Assembly: GCA_016873835.1 (NCBI GenBank)
Contig: VGVY01000005.1
Span: 25,987-89,986, forward strand
Length of the DNA: 64,000 bases
Reading direction: 5' to 3'
Source of the DNA: Ignavibacteria bacterium
Lineage (GTDB): Bacteria > Bacteroidota > Ignavibacteria > Ignavibacteriales > Melioribacteraceae
Below are positions 1 through 8,342 of this stretch, in pieces (the first letter of the stretch is position 1; the number at the start of each line of letters is the position of its first letter). Below the pieces are notes generated by a model. It was not told the DNA's origin, searched no databases, and saw only the letters and a list, made by a program, of their open reading frames with translations. Both the position numbers and the translations under genes were made by a program.

Positions 1-1191
1 TCCGGAAGGACGCAAATCAGTTAAAGCTTTCCCTTCCAATCCAATTAAATGTTCAATAGTCGGTTTGGAAGCATAACCTGATTTTTCAGCAACTTGCTCT
101 TTAAGAATTAGTTTGTTAAACATGTCTGACTTTGGTAGAAATTTTAATAATACAAATATTATAACACCGGTTGCTACAAAAGTTGCAGCCAATTGAATAA
201 TAGCAAAAGAAATAATATCCCAATCAATAAGGTCAAAATCAGAAAGAAGTCCTAAAAACAGACTTCCAATCATTAACACAATTCCGGAGATGCCAAAAAC
301 ACCAAATCCAGGAATAACAAAAATTTCAATTAACAGTAAAATAAATCCAATTATGAACAAGAGAATTTCTAATATTGATGCCAGTTCTAATATATAACCG
401 GTTCCAAAAAACAACGCAAGTGATATAACCCCAAGAGTCCCCGGTAATCCCCAGCCCGGTGTTTTTATTTCTGTATAAAGTCCGATCAACCCAAGCATAA
501 TTAATAGAGAAGAGATAATTGGATTATTAAGAAAGCGGACAACATCTTCTGCCCAATTAGAATCAATTGTGATAATATCAGCATCTTCATAATTAAAAAA
601 TCTTTCAACTTCGGCAATTGAGCTTAGGATAGTATCAGCTATTCCGAACTTTAATGCTTCTTCAGAAGTTAGAGTTATTAGTTTTGTGCTGTCGTCTTGC
701 AGATCGGGGACAACTATAGTTTCATCAACCATTCCTTGCGCAATATCCGTTCTGCGTTTATTTTTTTCTGCAGTTGCTCTCATTTCAGAACGCATATATG
801 ATTGATATTTCTCGGATTGTTTTTGTCCAGCTTGATCAACAACAGTTGAAGCCCCAATAGATGCACCTGGTACCATTACAATTTTTTCACATGAGAGTGT
901 TATCAACGCCCCAGCAGAAATAGCACGTTTGTCTACAAAAGCTATAGTTCTAACTTTGCTATTTAAAATGGCATCTTTAATTTGAGTTGCTGCATCAACT
1001 CTTCCGCCGAATGTATTAATCTTGAAAAGTATGGCTTGTGCAAAATTTTTTTCAGCTTCTTCAACAACTCGCCTAATATAAGGTGCAAGACCAAGGTCGA
1101 TATCACCTTCAATTTTTGCAAAGTAAATTTTTTCTTGGGCAACTAAAAAACTATTAGCAATTAATAGAAATGCTATAACAAATTTTTTCAT
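1..1191 (-). CDS. NfeD-family membrane serine protease (ClpP class), truncated by the window edge
   Basis: The reading frame begins with ATG at 1191 behind a GAGGAT-type ribosome site and is still open at base 1, so the C-terminus is missing. The translation starts with a signal peptide (about residues 1-19), followed by a ClpP/SppA-like protease domain. The fragment ISAGALI (Ser near residue 92) fits the nucleophile serine, and the GASIGAS stretch after it is typical of NfeD proteases. Several hydrophobic segments follow (about 200-370). The visible end, with GLEGKALTDLRPSG, is the start of the NfeD OB-fold domain. Family members cleave membrane or stomatin-like proteins and are linked to membrane quality control. 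No stomatin gene is visible, but the sequence downstream of this gene lies outside the window. The family call is secure; the substrate is unknown. Confidence 0.9.
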   Translation of the reverse strand, partial: MKKFVIAFLLIANSFLVAQEKIYFAKIEGDIDLGLAPYIRRVVEEAEKNFAQAILFKINTFGGRVDAATQIKDAILNSKVRTIAFVDKRAISAGALITLSCEKIVMVPGASIGASTVVDQAGQKQSEKYQSYMRSEMRATAEKNKRRTDIAQGMVDETIVVPDLQDDSTKLITLTSEEALKFGIADTILSSIAEVERFFNYEDADIITIDSNWAEDVVRFLNNPIISSLLIMLGLIGLYTEIKTPGWGLPGTLGVISLALFFGTGYILELASILEILLFIIGFILLLIEIFVIPGFGVFGISGIVLMIGSLFLGLLSDFDLIDWDIISFAIIQLAATFVATGVIIFVLLKFLPKSDMFNKLILKEQVAEKSGYASKPTIEHLIGLEGKALTDLRPSG

Positions 1192-1235
1192 TTTATCCTC
1201 CATTTTGAAGGAAACTACTTCCAATAAATTAAATT

Positions 1236-2126
1236 CTACTTATCAATAAAAGCATAATTGAGTATTTTGTAAACTAATTTAGCAGCAATAAAATTTGAAG
1301 ATTTACTGTACTTCGATGGAGCCAATTCAACAACATCAAATCCAACAATATTTCTATCCATCCCAATAATTTTTAACAAATTCATAGTCTCATCCCAGAA
1401 TAATCCACCAGGTTCTGGGGTACCAGTCGCTGGTAAAAATGAAGGATCAAATCCATCAACATCAAAAGTGATATAGACATTTTCTTTTAAATTACTTGAA
1501 ACCAACTCTTGCCAATTAATGCCGTACATTCCAAGTTTTATTTCTCTTGAGTAAAATGTTTTAATTTGATGCTGTTTTCTAAATTCAGCTTCATCTTTGC
1601 ATTGTGCTCTTATTCCAACTTGAACAATATTGGAATTAAATTCAGCTACCCTTGCCATTATACTAGCATGAGAGAACTTTGATCCTTCGTAACTTTCACG
1701 TAAATCTGAATGAGCATCAATTTGAAGAATTGATAAATTTTCATACTTATCATGGTGGGCTTTAATTGGTGCTGTTGATAAGGAATGTTCTCCGCCTAAG
1801 GTTACAACAAATTTACCAGCATCAATATGTTTTAATACTTCTTTATAAATTTTATCGATTGATTTTTCAACTGAAAGTTTTTTAAGATTGATTTCTTCTA
1901 AAGTACAAATCCCTTTTTCAAAGCAGAGTTCTCTACTCTGTTCTTCATCGTAAAATTCAACATAATGAGATGCCTTGATGATTTCTTTTGGTCCAAGAAA
2001 AGTCCCTTTGCCGTAACTAACAGTTTTTTCTAACGGAGCAGATAGAATTACAATCTGTGAGTCTTTGTAGTTCGAATATTCTTTATCTATAGCAAGGAAA
2101 TTATTTTTTAATCCAAGTACTTTCAT
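1236..2126 (-). CDS. speB: Agmatinase / ureohydrolase family protein
   Basis: This 296-residue protein has the ureohydrolase metal-binding pattern: GGEHS near residue 111, DAHSD near 137, FDVDGFDP near 219 and the substrate-loop motif GTPEPGG. These supply the two-manganese ligands of agmatinase and arginase. The usual GGDHS reads GGEHS here, a change also seen in other family members. The likely reaction is agmatine to putrescine and urea in the cytoplasm, but arginase, formiminoglutamase or guanidinobutyrase activity cannot be excluded from sequence. No arginine decarboxylase is visible nearby. The gene starts at ATG 2126 and follows yajC on the same strand with a hairpin between them. Family assignment is strong, substrate moderate. 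Confidence 0.85.
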   Translation of the reverse strand: MKVLGLKNNFLAIDKEYSNYKDSQIVILSAPLEKTVSYGKGTFLGPKEIIKASHYVEFYDEEQSRELCFEKGICTLEEINLKKLSVEKSIDKIYKEVLKHIDAGKFVVTLGGEHSLSTAPIKAHHDKYENLSILQIDAHSDLRESYEGSKFSHASIMARVAEFNSNIVQVGIRAQCKDEAEFRKQHQIKTFYSREIKLGMYGINWQELVSSNLKENVYITFDVDGFDPSFLPATGTPEPGGLFWDETMNLLKIIGMDRNIVGFDVVELAPSKYSKSSNFIAAKLVYKILNYAFIDK

Positions 2127-2146
2127 AAAATTCCTTTATGAACAAT

Positions 2147-2170
2147 TGCCCTTTCTTTGAAGAAAGGGCA
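2147..2170 (-). terminator. Hairpin between yajC and the ureohydrolase gene
   Basis: A perfect inverted repeat, GCCCTTTCTT and AAGAAAGGGC around a 2-base centre, occupies the gap between the yajC stop and the ureohydrolase start. It lacks a strong T-tract on the minus strand (CAATTGTT follows), so it may be a weak terminator or an mRNA-stabilising hairpin. Confidence 0.5.
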
Positions 2171-2177
2171 TTCAGGT

Positions 2178-2498
2178 TTATTTTTTATCATCCCTAACTA
2201 CTGATGCAATAGCGGATCGTTCGAATTTTAACTTTATGTTATTGCCAACATCTATTAAAACAGTTTTTTCTTCTAAACCAGCAACTGTTCCATATAATCC
2301 GCTTGATAAAATCACTTTATCCCCTTTCTCAACAGCAGAAAGCAATTTTTCTCTTTCTTTTGCTCTTTTCTGTTGCGGACGAATAATCATAAAATAAAAG
2401 ATTGCGAAAATAGCACCGAACATTATCAAAGTACTTACCAATCCGCCACCACCGCCTTCACCGCCGGATGGTGGTGCCATTGCTAATAAAAGATCCAC
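2178..2498 (-). CDS. yajC: Preprotein translocase accessory subunit YajC
   Basis: This 106-residue protein has a short glycine-rich N-terminus, one membrane helix (about residues 22-40, ending FYFMIIRPQQKR) and a basic, then mixed-charge cytoplasmic domain with GDKVILSSGLYGTV. FxxxRPQQKR after the helix is the hallmark of YajC, which associates with SecDF-SecYEG during protein export. The gene lies 9 bases downstream of tgt on the same strand, the tgt-yajC order known from many bacteria. secD does not follow, as it does in Escherichia coli; a ureohydrolase gene does. The internal Met at residue 7 is an alternative start. Length and motif match the family well. Confidence 0.93.
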   Translation of the reverse strand: MDLLLAMAPPSGGEGGGGGLVSTLIMFGAIFAIFYFMIIRPQQKRAKEREKLLSAVEKGDKVILSSGLYGTVAGLEEKTVLIDVGNNIKLKFERSAIASVVRDDKK

Positions 2499-2507
2499 TT
2501 AATCCTC

Positions 2508-3671
2508 CTATTTTGATTGAACATTTTTTGAAATTATTTTACTAAAAATTTTTTTCCATTCTATAAAAGAACCATCAATTATTCTTTTTCTTGATTCCCG
2601 AACAAGATTTAAATAAAAAGTTAGATTATGTATTGTTGCTAACTCTAATGCTAAGACTTCTTTAGCATTAAATAAATGACGTAAATATGCTCTTGAAAAC
2701 TGAGAACAAGTATAGCAGTTGCAATTCTTATCTAAAGGAGTATAATCGTCTTTGTAAGCGGTGTTTCTCATTGAAACAATTCCTTCGGAAGTGAATAGAT
2801 AAGCATTACGCGCATTACGTGTTGGCATTACACAATCGAACATATCAATCCCCAAGGAGATTGCTTCTAAAATATTTTCCGGTCTTCCTACTCCCATTAA
2901 ATACCGTGGTTTCTCTTGTGGCATAAAATCAGTTGTAAAATTAACAATCTCGTACATAGTTTCCATCGGTTCACCGACTGCTAGCCCTCCAATTGAATAA
3001 CCATCGAAATCCAACTTGATTAAATCAGCTGCAGAACTTTCACGTAAATCTTTGTAGATACTCCCTTGAATTATCCCAAACAAATATTGAGAATGATCAT
3101 ACAAGGAATTTGAATTATCAAATGCAGTTTTATTTTCAATTGCCCATTTTGAAGTAAGCTCTTTCGATTTCTTTGCGTACTCATACTCGCTTGGGAAAGG
3201 AGTACATTCATCCAAAGGCATAATAATATCCGAACCAATACTTCTCTGAATTTGAATTACCTTCTTAGGAGTGAAAAAATGACTTGAGCCATCAAGATGT
3301 GAACGAAATTCAACACCATCCGATTTTAATTTTCTTAGATCAGTTAAACTAAAAATCTGAAAACCACCACTATCAGTTAATATTGGTCTGTTCCAATTCA
3401 TAAATTTGTGTAAACCACCGGCTTTTTCTAAGATTTCTGTTCCTGGTCTTAAATACAAATGATAAGTGTTTGAAAGAACAATCTCAGCATCAACTTCATT
3501 TTCAAGAGTTCTCTGAGTGATAGCTTTTACAGTACCTTGAGTTCCAACCGGTATGAATATTGGCGTCTGAACAACTCCATGGGAAGTTTCAAATTCGCCA
3601 ATTCTTGCTTTGGAATGATTATCTCTATAGTTAACTGAATATTTCAATAATATTGTAAAGTTTGCTGACAA
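2508..3671 (-). CDS. tgt: Queuine/preQ1 tRNA-guanine transglycosylase
   Basis: The enzyme exchanges guanine 34 for preQ1 in tRNAs with GUN anticodons during queuosine synthesis. Visible motifs are TDSGGFQIFSL (catalytic and base-binding aspartate), DECTPFPS, GGLAVGEP, DMFDCVMPTRNARN (nucleophile aspartate) and the zinc site CNCYTC with a following histidine. There is no ATG at the start of the frame. TTG at 3671 opens it, and a second TTG at 3647 would give MKYSVNY, closer to the usual family N-terminus. Neither has a clear Shine-Dalgarno sequence. yajC follows 9 bases downstream. Confidence in function is high; the exact start is uncertain. Confidence 0.95.
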   Translation of the reverse strand: MSANFTILLKYSVNYRDNHSKARIGEFETSHGVVQTPIFIPVGTQGTVKAITQRTLENEVDAEIVLSNTYHLYLRPGTEILEKAGGLHKFMNWNRPILTDSGGFQIFSLTDLRKLKSDGVEFRSHLDGSSHFFTPKKVIQIQRSIGSDIIMPLDECTPFPSEYEYAKKSKELTSKWAIENKTAFDNSNSLYDHSQYLFGIIQGSIYKDLRESSAADLIKLDFDGYSIGGLAVGEPMETMYEIVNFTTDFMPQEKPRYLMGVGRPENILEAISLGIDMFDCVMPTRNARNAYLFTSEGIVSMRNTAYKDDYTPLDKNCNCYTCSQFSRAYLRHLFNAKEVLALELATIHNLTFYLNLVRESRKRIIDGSFIEWKKIFSKIISKNVQSK

Positions 3672-3712
3672 AGATAAGTTAATTATGACTCTACTTCCAT
3701 TTGAAATTTGGT

Positions 3713-4129
3713 TTACCCATTCACAAATAAATGTTTTTTATTATTGGGAAAGAGCATACAGTCATTTTTTTTACCAAAGAGAAAGTATCTGTGTTTTGCA
3801 ACAAGTTGATAAATGCCATCCCGCATTCTTTTTGGAAAAAATCCAAGGGATTGAAAATAATTCCACGGCATTGTAAGAATTGAAAATATTTTGATAACTG
3901 CTTCAGATTGGAAAAAGTATTCATCATTCAACTTTAGGATTATCGTTTCTATTGTCTTGCTTCTTTTTTTCAATGATGCATGGTTCTTTATGATTATAGT
4001 CGACAGAAAGGAATATCGGAAGATCTCATTTTAATCAACTTTTAACAAAAATCTAATAAAGGAATTACAGAGGTTACAAATGCTGTCAAAGTATATTATT
4101 GGATGTTGATTTGATTCAGTCTGATTCAA
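3713..4129 (-). pseudogene. DCC-family (DUF393) thiol-disulfide oxidoreductase-like gene interrupted by an in-frame stop
   Basis: Reading the minus strand from a TTG at 4129, just inside the end of the rhodanese gene, gives a DUF393 protein. It begins IIYFDSICNLCNSFIRFL, containing the DxxCxxC signature of the family (usually DGVCNLC; here DSICNLC). A TAA at 4033-4031 follows KVD. The same frame continues NEIFRYSFL and later RDGIYQLVAKHRYFLFGKK, the conserved C-terminal motif, ending at 3713. No frameshift is needed: one AAA-to-TAA change at a position that often carries lysine explains the break. It is therefore either a recent pseudogene, a sequencing error or a read-through case. Overlap with the rhodanese gene suggests they once formed a redox/sulfur pair. 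Confidence 0.8.
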
Positions 4130-4394
4130 TTTCGCCCGACCACTGAATAATACCACTTTTTAAATTGTAAACTCGTTCAAAGCCAATTTCCATCATCTTC
4201 TTTGCTGCATGATAACTACGGTTACCCGAACGACAGTAGATTAAATAACATTTGGATATATCTAATTTCTGCAGTTGATCAATGAAATCATGTCGATAAA
4301 AATCAATCAACACTGAATTTGGTATTCTTTCTTGTTTATATTCTTCGATAGTTCTAACATCAAGAATTAAACATTCCTTTTCTGAGCTAATCAT
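4116..4394 (-). CDS. Rhodanese-like domain protein, start uncertain
   Basis: A single rhodanese domain with LILDVRTIEEY, RIPNSVLIDF and the active-site loop CRSGNRS (catalytic Cys, persulfide carrier) followed by GFERVYNLKSGIIQW. Family members carry sulfane sulfur in the cytoplasm or periplasm. The only ATG is at 4394, which removes the first strand of the domain. The same frame stays open upstream to 4520, and its translation (NNLESNEFIDM directly before, a hydrophobic FFTFLFV further up) looks like genuine rhodanese N-terminus and a possible membrane anchor. That stretch contains no ATG, GTG or TTG. The true start may be a rare codon such as ATT. The downstream neighbour is the broken DCC-family gene; upstream is the CorC-like gene. 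Confidence 0.8.
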   Translation of the reverse strand: MISSEKECLILDVRTIEEYKQERIPNSVLIDFYRHDFIDQLQKLDISKCYLIYCRSGNRSYHAAKKMMEIGFERVYNLKSGIIQWSGEIESD

Positions 4395-4516
4395 ATCTAT
4401 GAATTCATTCGACTCAAGATTATTTACTCCGTCATTTTTCCCAAAAAAGTAAGAAAAGATATCTCTAATTTTTCCGCGTATAGTTTTAATTGTAACAAAT
4501 AGAAAAGTGAAAAAGT

Positions 4517-5746
4517 TTACTCAGACTTGAGGGAATCAATAGTAAGTTTTATCAAGTCTATTTTTGTTCGGTCTGATTTTAAGACAAGAATTGTGAAGTT
4601 GTCAATCTTAAAGGATTCTCCTTTAACCGGAATTCTTCCAAGTTTATAAGTTAAATAGCCGGCAATAGTTTCATAATCTCCTTCAGATATCTCAATCTCA
4701 TATTCATCGGATAAATAATCAATCTCAACTTTACCGTGCATTATAAAAGTATTCTCACTTAATTTTCTAACAATGTTGTCATCTTCATCGTATTCATCCC
4801 TAATTTCACCGAACAATTCTTCGATTAAATCTTCCATGGTAATAATTCCAGCAGTCCCGCCAAATTCATCAACAACAACAGCCAAAGAAAAATGTTTTTC
4901 TAAGAATTCATTAAGCATCTCTAAAGATTTTTTAGTTTCGGGTACAAATTCAACATTTCTTATGAATGATTTCCAATCAGATTGCTGAGTGAAAAAATCT
5001 TTTATTAAAATTATGCCGCGGATATTATCTAAGTTCTCTTCATATACAATTAATTTTGAATAACCGGATTCAATAAAACGATTTATTACATCGTTTATGC
5101 TCGTATTTATATCAACTCCAACAATATCAATCCGAGGTGTAATCGCTTCATGAACTCGTTGTTCACGAATTTCAATAACTTTGTTTATAATATCCGATTC
5201 GTCTTCATCCATCTTGCCAGCTTCCGAACTCTCTTCAATAAGGGTTCGGATATCTTCTGTTTGTATAATTTGTAAAATTTCATCTTCTTCCCGTTTTATC
5301 ATACGATCAATAACTGAAGAGATTTTAGAAGTAATTTTAACAAGCGGATATAATAGTATAAGTGCTAACCTAAGTGGTACAGAACAAAATAATATTAAAC
5401 TGTCAGCCAATTCCCTTCCTACATATTTGGGAATCAGTTCTCCGAATAGTAGGAGTAGAATTGTTGTAACAATTAATATCTCATATTCATCCATATTAAA
5501 AATTGAAAAAAGAAACAGTGAAGCTAAAGAAGCAAATGCAATATTTACAATGTTATTTGAAATTAGAATAGTTGAAAAAAACAATTCCGGTTTTTTTACG
5601 AAAAAATTTGCGTTCTGGGCATAGATATTATTTTTTCTTGCACGAATTTCAATCTTAATTTTGTTTGAAACTACATAGGCGATTTCAGATGAAGAAAAAA
5701 ATGCACTTAATATCAATAACACAACAAGAAATATTATATCATTCAC
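4517..5746 (-). CDS. HlyC/CorC family transporter-associated protein (CNNM + CBS pair + CorC_HlyC)
   Basis: The 409-residue protein has the standard three-part architecture. An N-terminal CNNM/DUF21 membrane domain (about 1-180, starting with FFSSSEIAYV) is followed by a CBS pair (about 195-320, with TPRIDIVGVD and VVDEFGGTAGIITMEDLIEELFGEI) and a C-terminal CorC_HlyC domain (about 325-405). Proteins of this family are tied to magnesium or cobalt efflux, and the old hemolysin name is historical. The gene lies 10 bases downstream of the UbiA-family gene on the same strand and ends 3 bases before the open rhodanese frame. Architecture is clear; the transported ion is inferred from family only. 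Confidence 0.9.
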   Translation of the reverse strand: MNDIIFLVVLLILSAFFSSSEIAYVVSNKIKIEIRARKNNIYAQNANFFVKKPELFFSTILISNNIVNIAFASLASLFLFSIFNMDEYEILIVTTILLLLFGELIPKYVGRELADSLILFCSVPLRLALILLYPLVKITSKISSVIDRMIKREEDEILQIIQTEDIRTLIEESSEAGKMDEDESDIINKVIEIREQRVHEAITPRIDIVGVDINTSINDVINRFIESGYSKLIVYEENLDNIRGIILIKDFFTQQSDWKSFIRNVEFVPETKKSLEMLNEFLEKHFSLAVVVDEFGGTAGIITMEDLIEELFGEIRDEYDEDDNIVRKLSENTFIMHGKVEIDYLSDEYEIEISEGDYETIAGYLTYKLGRIPVKGESFKIDNFTILVLKSDRTKIDLIKLTIDSLKSE

Positions 5747-5756
5747 TAAAAAACCT

Positions 5757-6653
5757 TCACTGATTTAAGAAATAAATTATATAAAAAAGTGAAACCACAT
5801 AAAGTATTGTATTCAAAATTGTTGGTAAGTCTTTCAATACAATTTCAAACACGTTTTCACCAATATTTTTTTTGAATACCACATAGATATAACGGAAAAT
5901 TCCAAATATTACAAATAGAGTTGTAAAAACTAAATATTCTGTTCTGAAAACAATTATCGTCCTTTCAGCAACTGTATACAGAGCGTAACATAAAATGACG
6001 CCAGTTGCGGTAACTGCTATTATAAGATCAAAAAAATTAAGTGAATAATCCTTTAGAACAGCACGTTGTTCTGAAGCATTTGGATTTGTAGCATATTCAA
6101 CACGGCGTTTCATTACCGCAAGGAATAAAGAGAGAAACAATGTTGTTAATATTAGCCAACTCGAAATATAAACCGAAATTATTAGTGCACCGGCTATTAC
6201 TCTAATCATAAATCCAGCAGCGATGCAGAAAATATCCAACAACACTTTTTGTTTTAAGTAAAATGTATAAGCAACATTAATTAGAATATACAACCAAATC
6301 ATTAATACAAAACCTAACGCCATAGAAAATGAAATTAGAAGAACAATCATAAAAAGCACAGTAAGAAGTATTGAAGCTTCACTAGTAGTTATCTTTCCCG
6401 AAGGAATTGGTCTATTTTTCTTAAAAGGATGTAACTCATCTTTTTTAAAATCTACAATGTCATTTAGTATATAAATAAAACTTGAGGTTAGTGAAAATGC
6501 AGCGAAACCTATTAAAGACTCTATTAAAAAGTTGAGTTCTAACAGATGTTTCGAAAACAGAAGCGGAACAAAAACAAATATGTTTTTAATCCAGCTATTT
6601 ACCCTAATTAACTTTAGATAGCTTATTAATTTAGAAAACGACTGTTTCTTCAT
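5757..6653 (-). CDS. UbiA-family prenyltransferase, decaprenyl-phosphate phosphoribosyltransferase-like
   Basis: A polytopic membrane protein with the UbiA aspartate-rich motif [19 protein letters not shown] near residue 65 and a second conserved segment, [18 protein letters not shown]. The [12 protein letters not shown] sequence resembles the subgroup that transfers phosphoribose to polyprenyl phosphate, as in arabinogalactan precursor synthesis, rather than menaquinone MenA. The start is set at the ATG at 6653 (MKKQSF); an upstream ATG at 6662 would add three residues. Either start lies inside the end of the mutase gene, so translation may be coupled. The product is probably a lipid-linked pentose for surface glycans. 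Family is certain, substrate tentative. Confidence 0.8.
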   Translation of the reverse strand: MKKQSFSKLISYLKLIRVNSWIKNIFVFVPLLFSKHLLELNFLIESLIGFAAFSLTSSFIYILNDIVDFKKDELHPFKKNRPIPSGKITTSEASILLTVLFMIVLLISFSMALGFVLMIWLYILINVAYTFYLKQKVLLDIFCIAAGFMIRVIAGALIISVYISSWLILTTLFLSLFLAVMKRRVEYATNPNASEQRAVLKDYSLNFFDLIIAVTATGVILCYALYTVAERTIIVFRTEYLVFTTLFVIFGIFRYIYVVFKKNIGENVFEIVLKDLPTILNTILYVVSLFYIIYFLNQ

Positions 6654-8286
6654 ATATACCAAAATGTTTTTTCAATTCCCTAACCATCTCGCCAAGCGTA
6701 ACATAATTTCTAGCAGCTTCTACAAGTACGGGCATTATATTCTTGCCATCCACAGCAGCTTGTGATATTCTTTCTAAACTTTCTTTGACTTCTAATTGAT
6801 TTCTGCTTTGTCTCAATTCAGCTAGTCGTTTTTTCTGAAGCAATTCAACTCCAGAAGATATCTGTAGTATTGGAATATCAATTTTTTCATTTTCTTCAAC
6901 AAATTCATTTACTCCAACAATAATTTTTTCTTTTCTTTCTAGTTCAAGTTGATAACGATAAGCTGAATCCGCAATTTCTTTCTGGAAATAACCAAGTTCA
7001 ATTGCGGGAATTACACCTCCCAATGAATCGATCTGGTCAAAAATTGCATTCGTTTCTTCTTCCATTTTATTGGTTAACGATTCCAAAAAATAACTTCCTC
7101 CTAAAGGATCAACAGTATTAATTACTCCAGTTTCGTATGCCAATAGTTGTTGGGTGCGCAGTGCAGTTTTTACTGCCTTCTCACTTGGAAGAGCCAGAGT
7201 TTCATCCATAGAATTTGTATGCAAAGATTGAGTTCCGCCAAGTATTGCTGCTAATGCTTGGAATGCTGTTCTCACGATATTGTTCTCAGGTTGCTGTGCT
7301 GTTAATGTGCAGCCGGCAGTCTGTGTATGAAATCTAAGCCACCAAGAGCGAGGATTCTTAGCCCCATATTTTTCTTTCATTCTTTTTGCATAAATTCTTC
7401 TTGCTGCTCTATATTTTGCTATCTCCTCAAAGAAATCTAAATGAGAATTAAAAAAGAATGATAGCCTCGGAGCAAATGAATCAACGTCCATTCCTCTGTT
7501 TATGCATTCTTCAATGTAGGCAAATCCATCTGCTAAAGTATATGCCAATTCCTGAACTGCAGTTGAACCGGCTTCTCTTATATGATATCCACTAATAGAA
7601 ACTGGATTCCATTGAGGAACTTCCTCATAGCAGTATTCAATCATGTCCGCGATAATTCGCATGGAAGGAAGCGGTGGAAAAATAAATTCTTTTTGAGCGA
7701 TATATTCTTTTAAAATATCATTTTGAAGAGTACCCCTTAATTTTTCAAAAGGAACACCTTGCTTTTGAGCAACTGCTAAATAAAATGCAAATATCATAGC
7801 AGCCGGTGAATTAATTGTCATCGAAGTCGATACTTTATCAAGCGGAATTCCTTCAAACAGAATTTCCATATCCTCTAAAGAGGAAACAGCAACTCCGCAA
7901 ATCCCAACTTCACCTTCACTTAAGCTTGAGTCGGAATCCCAACCCATTAGAGTCGGCAAATCAAATGCAACCGATAGCCCAGTTTGCCCATGCTCAAGTA
8001 AATATTTAAATCTTTGGTTAGTGTCTTCGGGTGAACCAAATCCGGCAAATTGTCGCATCGTCCAAATTTTACCTCGGTAACCATTAGGATGAATACCACG
8101 GGTGAAAGGGAATTCACCAGGGAATCCAATTTCATCTAAGAAATTTTCTTCGTCAAATCTATCAGGTAAATACAAAGGGTCAACTTTGTCACCAGAAACG
8201 GTTGTAAATTTCCAATCAATTTCCTTTGATGCAAGTAATTTTTTTTCGAATTGTACTTTTGCCTTGTTGTATTGCTGAGATTTCAT
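6631..8286 (-). CDS. Adenosylcobalamin-dependent acyl-CoA mutase large subunit, isobutyryl-CoA-mutase-like active site
   Basis: The 551-residue protein contains the TIM-barrel catalytic domain of methylmalonyl-CoA mutases ([32 protein letters not shown]) and lacks the C-terminal B12-binding domain. A separate small subunit is therefore needed; none is visible in this window. Two residues that separate substrate classes differ from methylmalonyl-CoA mutase. The Tyr of TIRQY is Phe here (WTMRQFAGF), and the Arg of the LKEF..R..IFPP region is Gln ([14 protein letters not shown]). Both match isobutyryl-CoA mutase, which interconverts isobutyryl- and n-butyryl-CoA. Related mutases acting on hydroxyisobutyryl- or pivalyl-CoA also carry Gln. 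Automatic annotation would probably call this mutA/mutB. The gene starts at ATG 8286 and overlaps the UbiA gene. Confidence 0.85.
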   Translation of the reverse strand: MKSQQYNKAKVQFEKKLLASKEIDWKFTTVSGDKVDPLYLPDRFDEENFLDEIGFPGEFPFTRGIHPNGYRGKIWTMRQFAGFGSPEDTNQRFKYLLEHGQTGLSVAFDLPTLMGWDSDSSLSEGEVGICGVAVSSLEDMEILFEGIPLDKVSTSMTINSPAAMIFAFYLAVAQKQGVPFEKLRGTLQNDILKEYIAQKEFIFPPLPSMRIIADMIEYCYEEVPQWNPVSISGYHIREAGSTAVQELAYTLADGFAYIEECINRGMDVDSFAPRLSFFFNSHLDFFEEIAKYRAARRIYAKRMKEKYGAKNPRSWWLRFHTQTAGCTLTAQQPENNIVRTAFQALAAILGGTQSLHTNSMDETLALPSEKAVKTALRTQQLLAYETGVINTVDPLGGSYFLESLTNKMEEETNAIFDQIDSLGGVIPAIELGYFQKEIADSAYRYQLELERKEKIIVGVNEFVEENEKIDIPILQISSGVELLQKKRLAELRQSRNQLEVKESLERISQAAVDGKNIMPVLVEAARNYVTLGEMVRELKKHFGIYEETVVF

Positions 8287-8342
8287 TTGAACCTTTACTA
8301 ATCTAATTTTTGTATTGGAATTATTAGAAAATACAAAACCAA

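Noticed and set aside
3685..3876. Plus-strand frame of 63 codons
   Set aside because: It lies antisense to the conserved C-terminal block of the DCC-family gene and shows no features of its own.
5181..5624. Plus-strand frame of 147 codons inside the CorC-like gene
   Set aside because: Serine-rich shadow of the opposite strand, which carries a clear CNNM/CBS protein.
6631..8286. Plain methylmalonyl-CoA mutase annotation
   Set aside because: Both substrate-class residues differ (Phe and Gln) and the B12 domain is absent, so an isobutyryl-type large subunit is preferred.
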